A program made the position numbers and the translations under genes. Under the pieces are notes generated by a model. It was not told the DNA's origin. It was given only the letters and a program-made list of their open reading frames with translations, and searched no databases. Positions 6,851 through 9,430 of a stretch of DNA of 9,430 nucleotides are shown piece after piece. Origin of the DNA: Bacteroidota bacterium (GTDB lineage Bacteria > Bacteroidota > Bacteroidia > UBA8524). The stretch covers positions 11,628 through 21,057 of the forward strand of contig DQHT01000049.1 of assembly GCA_003531115.1 (NCBI GenBank), in the 5' to 3' direction. Position 1 is the stretch's first letter. Each line of letters starts with the position of its first letter.

Positions 6851-8296
6851 ATGTCTACTCAAATGGAAATGACCTGCGAAACCGTGTGGCACAACTGCCT
6901 GAAGCTTATTAAAGATAATGTGAATCCCCAGAGCTTCAAAACATGGTTTGACCCGATCAAGCCCATCAAACTGGAGAACAAGGTGCTCACCATTCAGGTA
7001 CCCAGCCAATTCTTTTACGAGTGGCTGGAGGAACATTACGTTACCCTTTTACGCAAAACACTCAAACAGGAATTAGGACCTGCCTCACGTTTGGAATACA
7101 ATATTATTGTAGAAAATAGTGGAAGCGGAAATAAACCCTACACAATTAATGTACCTACAAACAGTGCAGCACGTACCGAGCAGAACGAAGTTGGACTGCC
7201 CCTGAATATCAGTACGAATATTAAAAATCCATTTATCATACCGGGTTTAAAAAAGATCAATATCGATGCGCAGTTAAATCCGAATTATACGTTTGAAAAT
7301 TTTATCGAGGGAGACTGTAACCGTCTGGCGCGTTCTGCCGGCTTTGCTGTAGCCAACAAGCCCGGAGGTACTGCCTTTAACCCCCTTATGGTATTTGGAG
7401 GTACAGGGCTGGGTAAAACCCACCTGGTTCACGCCATTGGTAACCATATCAAGCAGGTGAACAAGAACAAGGTGGTACTCTATGTTTCTGCTGAAAAGTT
7501 TATGAGTCAGTTTATTGACTCGGTAAAAAATAACAACAACAACGATTTTGTTAATTTTTATCAATACCTCGATGTGCTGATCATTGACGATGTGCACTTC
7601 TTTGCCAAAAAGGAAAAAACCCAGGAGATCTTCTTCCAGATATTTAACCACCTGCACCAAAGCGGAAAACAGCTGATCCTTACTTCCGATCGCGCACCTA
7701 AAGATCTGAAAGATATGGACGAGCGTTTGCTTTCCCGCTTTAAGTGGGGACTGAGTGCCGACTTGCAGGTACCCGACTTCGAAACCCGGGTGGCTATTCT
7801 TGAGCATAAGATGTATACTGACGGCATTACCCTGAACCGGGAAGTTGTGGAATATGTTGCCCACAGTATCGATACCAATATCCGTGAATTGGAAGGCGCC
7901 CTGATCTCTCTTTTGGCCCAGGCTTCCCTGAACCGGAAAGAAATCGACCTCGACCTGGCTAAGCAGATCCTGAAAAACTTTGTAAAAAATGTCTCCAAAG
8001 AGATTTCCATCGAATACATTCAAAAACTGGTTTGCGATTATTTTGGTATCAGCATCGATCAGGTAAAAAGCAAAACCCGGAAAAGGGAAATTGTGCAGGC
8101 TCGTCAGATCTCCATGTATTTCGCCAAAGACCTCACCAAATCATCCCTCAAAACCATTGGGATGCATTTTGGCGGCAGGGATCACTCTACCGTTATCCAT
8201 GCCTGCCAAACGGTAAATGACCTGATGGAAACGGATAAAAAATTCAAAATCGACGTGGAGGAATTGTCAAAACGTATCAAGATCAACACCTTGTAA
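6851..8296 (+). CDS. dnaA: Chromosomal replication initiator protein DnaA
   Basis: The AAA+ ATPase that binds DnaA boxes and opens the replication origin. The 481 residues show all four domains. Domain I (1-85) includes NPQSFKTWFDPI at 25-36, and a linker follows (about 86-140). Domain III holds Walker A GGTGLGKT (183-190), Walker B VLIIDD (242-247), sensor 1 LTSD (277-280), the box VII arginine finger in RLLSRF (Arg296) and sensor 2 Arg345 in NIRELEGAL. Domain IV (about 385-481) has the DnaA signature IGMHFGGRDHSTVIHA (436-451) that contacts the box. I chose the ATG at 6851; a GTG two codons upstream (6845) is possible. Neither dnaN nor recF follows, so this is not the classical dnaA-dnaN-recF order; dnaA standing alone is common in Bacteroidota. 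The gene is followed by its own terminator. Confidence 0.98.
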   Translation: MSTQMEMTCETVWHNCLKLIKDNVNPQSFKTWFDPIKPIKLENKVLTIQVPSQFFYEWLEEHYVTLLRKTLKQELGPASRLEYNIIVENSGSGNKPYTINVPTNSAARTEQNEVGLPLNISTNIKNPFIIPGLKKINIDAQLNPNYTFENFIEGDCNRLARSAGFAVANKPGGTAFNPLMVFGGTGLGKTHLVHAIGNHIKQVNKNKVVLYVSAEKFMSQFIDSVKNNNNNDFVNFYQYLDVLIIDDVHFFAKKEKTQEIFFQIFNHLHQSGKQLILTSDRAPKDLKDMDERLLSRFKWGLSADLQVPDFETRVAILEHKMYTDGITLNREVVEYVAHSIDTNIRELEGALISLLAQASLNRKEIDLDLAKQILKNFVKNVSKEISIEYIQKLVCDYFGISIDQVKSKTRKREIVQARQISMYFAKDLTKSSLKTIGMHFGGRDHSTVIHACQTVNDLMETDKKFKIDVEELSKRIKINTL

Positions 8297-8312
8297 GCAA
8301 AAAATGTTTAAT

Positions 8313-8351
8313 AAAAAGGACGCTCAACATATCGTTGTGGGTCCTTTTTTT
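8313..8351 (+). terminator. Intrinsic terminator of dnaA
   Basis: A perfect 9-base stem, AAAAAGGAC (8313-8321) with GTCCTTTTT (8341-8349), ends in a run of seven Ts. The 19-base loop contains a further CAAC/GTTG pairing that could stack as an inner stem. It begins 16 bases after the dnaA stop and separates dnaA from the serine hydrolase gene. Confidence 0.85.
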
Positions 8352-8356
8352 CGTTA

Positions 8357-8374
8357 ATCCCTTAAAATTGGGAT
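8357..8374. repeat. Small inverted repeat upstream of the serine hydrolase gene
   Basis: ATCCC (8357-8361) and GGGAT (8370-8374) are inverted around an AT-only spacer of 8 bases, just after the dnaA terminator and 23 bases before the ATG at 8398. It could be an operator or a weak hairpin in the leader. It is short enough to be chance. Confidence 0.25.
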
Positions 8375-8397
8375 AGTATTTGCTTATTTGTATACCC

Positions 8398-9430
8398 ATG
8401 CTAAGAGCTATTGATTTAAGTCTCCTGCTTGTTGCGTCCCTGCCCGCGATTTCATTTCGAACATCAGATGGCGGAGACACTCCAATTCCTGATAAACAGG
8501 AGGCTCAACGGCGTTTGGAAGCCGGCCAGATCGATTCATTTATCCGGGCTCTTCATCATAGCGGCTATTTTAACGGGACCCTGTTGGTAGCCAGGAAAGG
8601 GACTGTTGTTTACCACCAATCAATGGGCTGGGCCGATATGGCCGGGAAAGACAGCGTAAACAATGAGCTGCCATACCAAATGGCTTCCGTAACCAAACCG
8701 ATCACAGCCGCTGCGATCATGTTGCTGGTTCAGAGAGGGGAGATCAACCTCGACGATAAGATCACCAAATATTTTCCGGAACTGATGATCTACCATAAGG
8801 TAAAGGTGAGTCATTTGCTCAGTCATACTTCCGGGATTCCGGATTATATCTACAGACTGCCCGCTGCATGGAAGAAAGAAGCGTACATGACCAACGACGA
8901 CCTGATCCGCTTTTACGCCACAAAAAAGTTCCGGACCATGTTCACCCCCGGATACCGTTATGAATATTGCAATACCAATTATGCTTTATTAGCAAGCATT
9001 GTAGAACGGGTTAGCGAACAAAAGTTTCCGGATTTTGTAAAGGAGGAGATCTTTGAACCACTGGGTATGTCGCGGTCCTATATTTTTACTCCCGATCGTG
9101 ATTCGACGGAAGGCACTAAGATCAAAGGCTATCGCTGGACAGGAAGATCCTGGCTGGAATATGGAATTGATTACCGCAACGGGATCGTGGGCGATAAAGG
9201 CATGTTTGCTACCGCTGATGATATGTTGCGTTTTGCCAAAGCTTTTGATGAAGACAATCTGTGGTGCAACGAAACCTGCGAATCCATATTTAAACCAACC
9301 TATACCTACGGTAAAGGCGAATCGGAATACGGACTCGGTTGGAGGATACGCGAATGGGACAGCTCCCGGGTACTGTTGCATTATGGATTTTGGAATTCAT
9401 TCCGAACAGGGCTTATCGAATTTCCGGAAT
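8398..9430 (+). CDS. Secreted beta-lactamase-family serine hydrolase (C-terminus cut by the window edge)
   Basis: A member of the class C beta-lactamase/DD-peptidase-like superfamily (Pfam Beta-lactamase type), which includes esterases, D-aminopeptidases and peptidoglycan-related enzymes. The frame is open from ATG 8398 to the window edge (344 codons). The N-terminus has a hydrophobic stretch (about residues 5-19, IDLSLLLVASLPAIS) that suggests export. The catalytic motifs are visible: SVTK at 97-100 with nucleophile Ser97 and Lys100, YCN at 190-192 with Tyr190, and HYG at 328-330 in place of the KTG box. Other family blocks are VSHLLSHTSGIPDY (137-150), FTPGYRYEY (182-190) and GDKGMFATADDMLRFAKAF (265-283). 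HYG in place of KTG points to an esterase or peptidase-like enzyme more than a true beta-lactamase, but the substrate cannot be told. Any extra C-terminal domain lies outside the window. It follows the dnaA terminator, so it is probably transcribed separately. Confidence 0.9.
   Translation, partial: MLRAIDLSLLLVASLPAISFRTSDGGDTPIPDKQEAQRRLEAGQIDSFIRALHHSGYFNGTLLVARKGTVVYHQSMGWADMAGKDSVNNELPYQMASVTKPITAAAIMLLVQRGEINLDDKITKYFPELMIYHKVKVSHLLSHTSGIPDYIYRLPAAWKKEAYMTNDDLIRFYATKKFRTMFTPGYRYEYCNTNYALLASIVERVSEQKFPDFVKEEIFEPLGMSRSYIFTPDRDSTEGTKIKGYRWTGRSWLEYGIDYRNGIVGDKGMFATADDMLRFAKAFDEDNLWCNETCESIFKPTYTYGKGESEYGLGWRIREWDSSRVLLHYGFWNSFRTGLIEFPE

Noticed and set aside
7274..8023. A 249-codon minus-strand frame opposite dnaA
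   Set aside because: It is antisense to the highly conserved AAA+ domain of DnaA and has no family features; it is a shadow of dnaA codon usage.

Overview
The window looks like chromosomal DNA from a member of the Bacteroidota. The evidence is the pairing of a short cobalamin-free methylmalonyl-CoA mutase small subunit with a full large subunit and MeaB, a Bacteroidota-type DnaA, promoter-like TAnnTTTG elements, mostly absent Shine-Dalgarno sequences, and a small membrane protein of a type I associate with this phylum. I cannot name a genus. Most of the window is ordinary core and metabolic genes. I see no insertion sequence, CRISPR array, tRNA, rRNA or phage gene.

Layout. Positions 1-1469 lie on the minus strand. 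They hold a 96-residue HesB/IscA-like protein (1179-1469) and, downstream of it, a MacB/FtsX-type ABC transporter permease that runs off the left edge (1-1108). A short divergent intergenic region (1470-1550) separates these from a plus-strand cluster. That cluster is a one-helix membrane protein of unknown function (1551-2084), then mutA (2097-3269), mutB (3266-5338) and meaB (5335-6318). It is very tightly packed: 12 bases between the unknown gene and mutA, then two 4-base start/stop overlaps (ATGA and GTGA). Between meaB and the next gene is the 3' third of a metallophosphatase/5'-nucleotidase gene (about 6443-6784), which seems to be a remnant. Then come dnaA (6851-8296) with a good intrinsic terminator (8313-8351), and a secreted beta-lactamase-fold serine hydrolase that runs off the right edge (8398-9430).

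How the genes work together. MutA and MutB form the adenosylcobalamin-dependent heterodimer that interconverts methylmalonyl-CoA and succinyl-CoA. MeaB is the GTPase chaperone that guards cofactor loading and integrity. The membrane protein just upstream is co-directional and probably co-transcribed, but nothing in its sequence gives it a role in the pathway. dnaA encodes the replication initiator. The region around it has only one near-match DnaA box outside genes, so the sequence gives no support for an origin here.

The points most worth a second look are the unusual start context of mutA (no ATG, in frame with the upstream gene across a single TAA), the very short MutA, the IscA-like protein with a single cysteine, and the decayed metallophosphatase fragment in front of dnaA.
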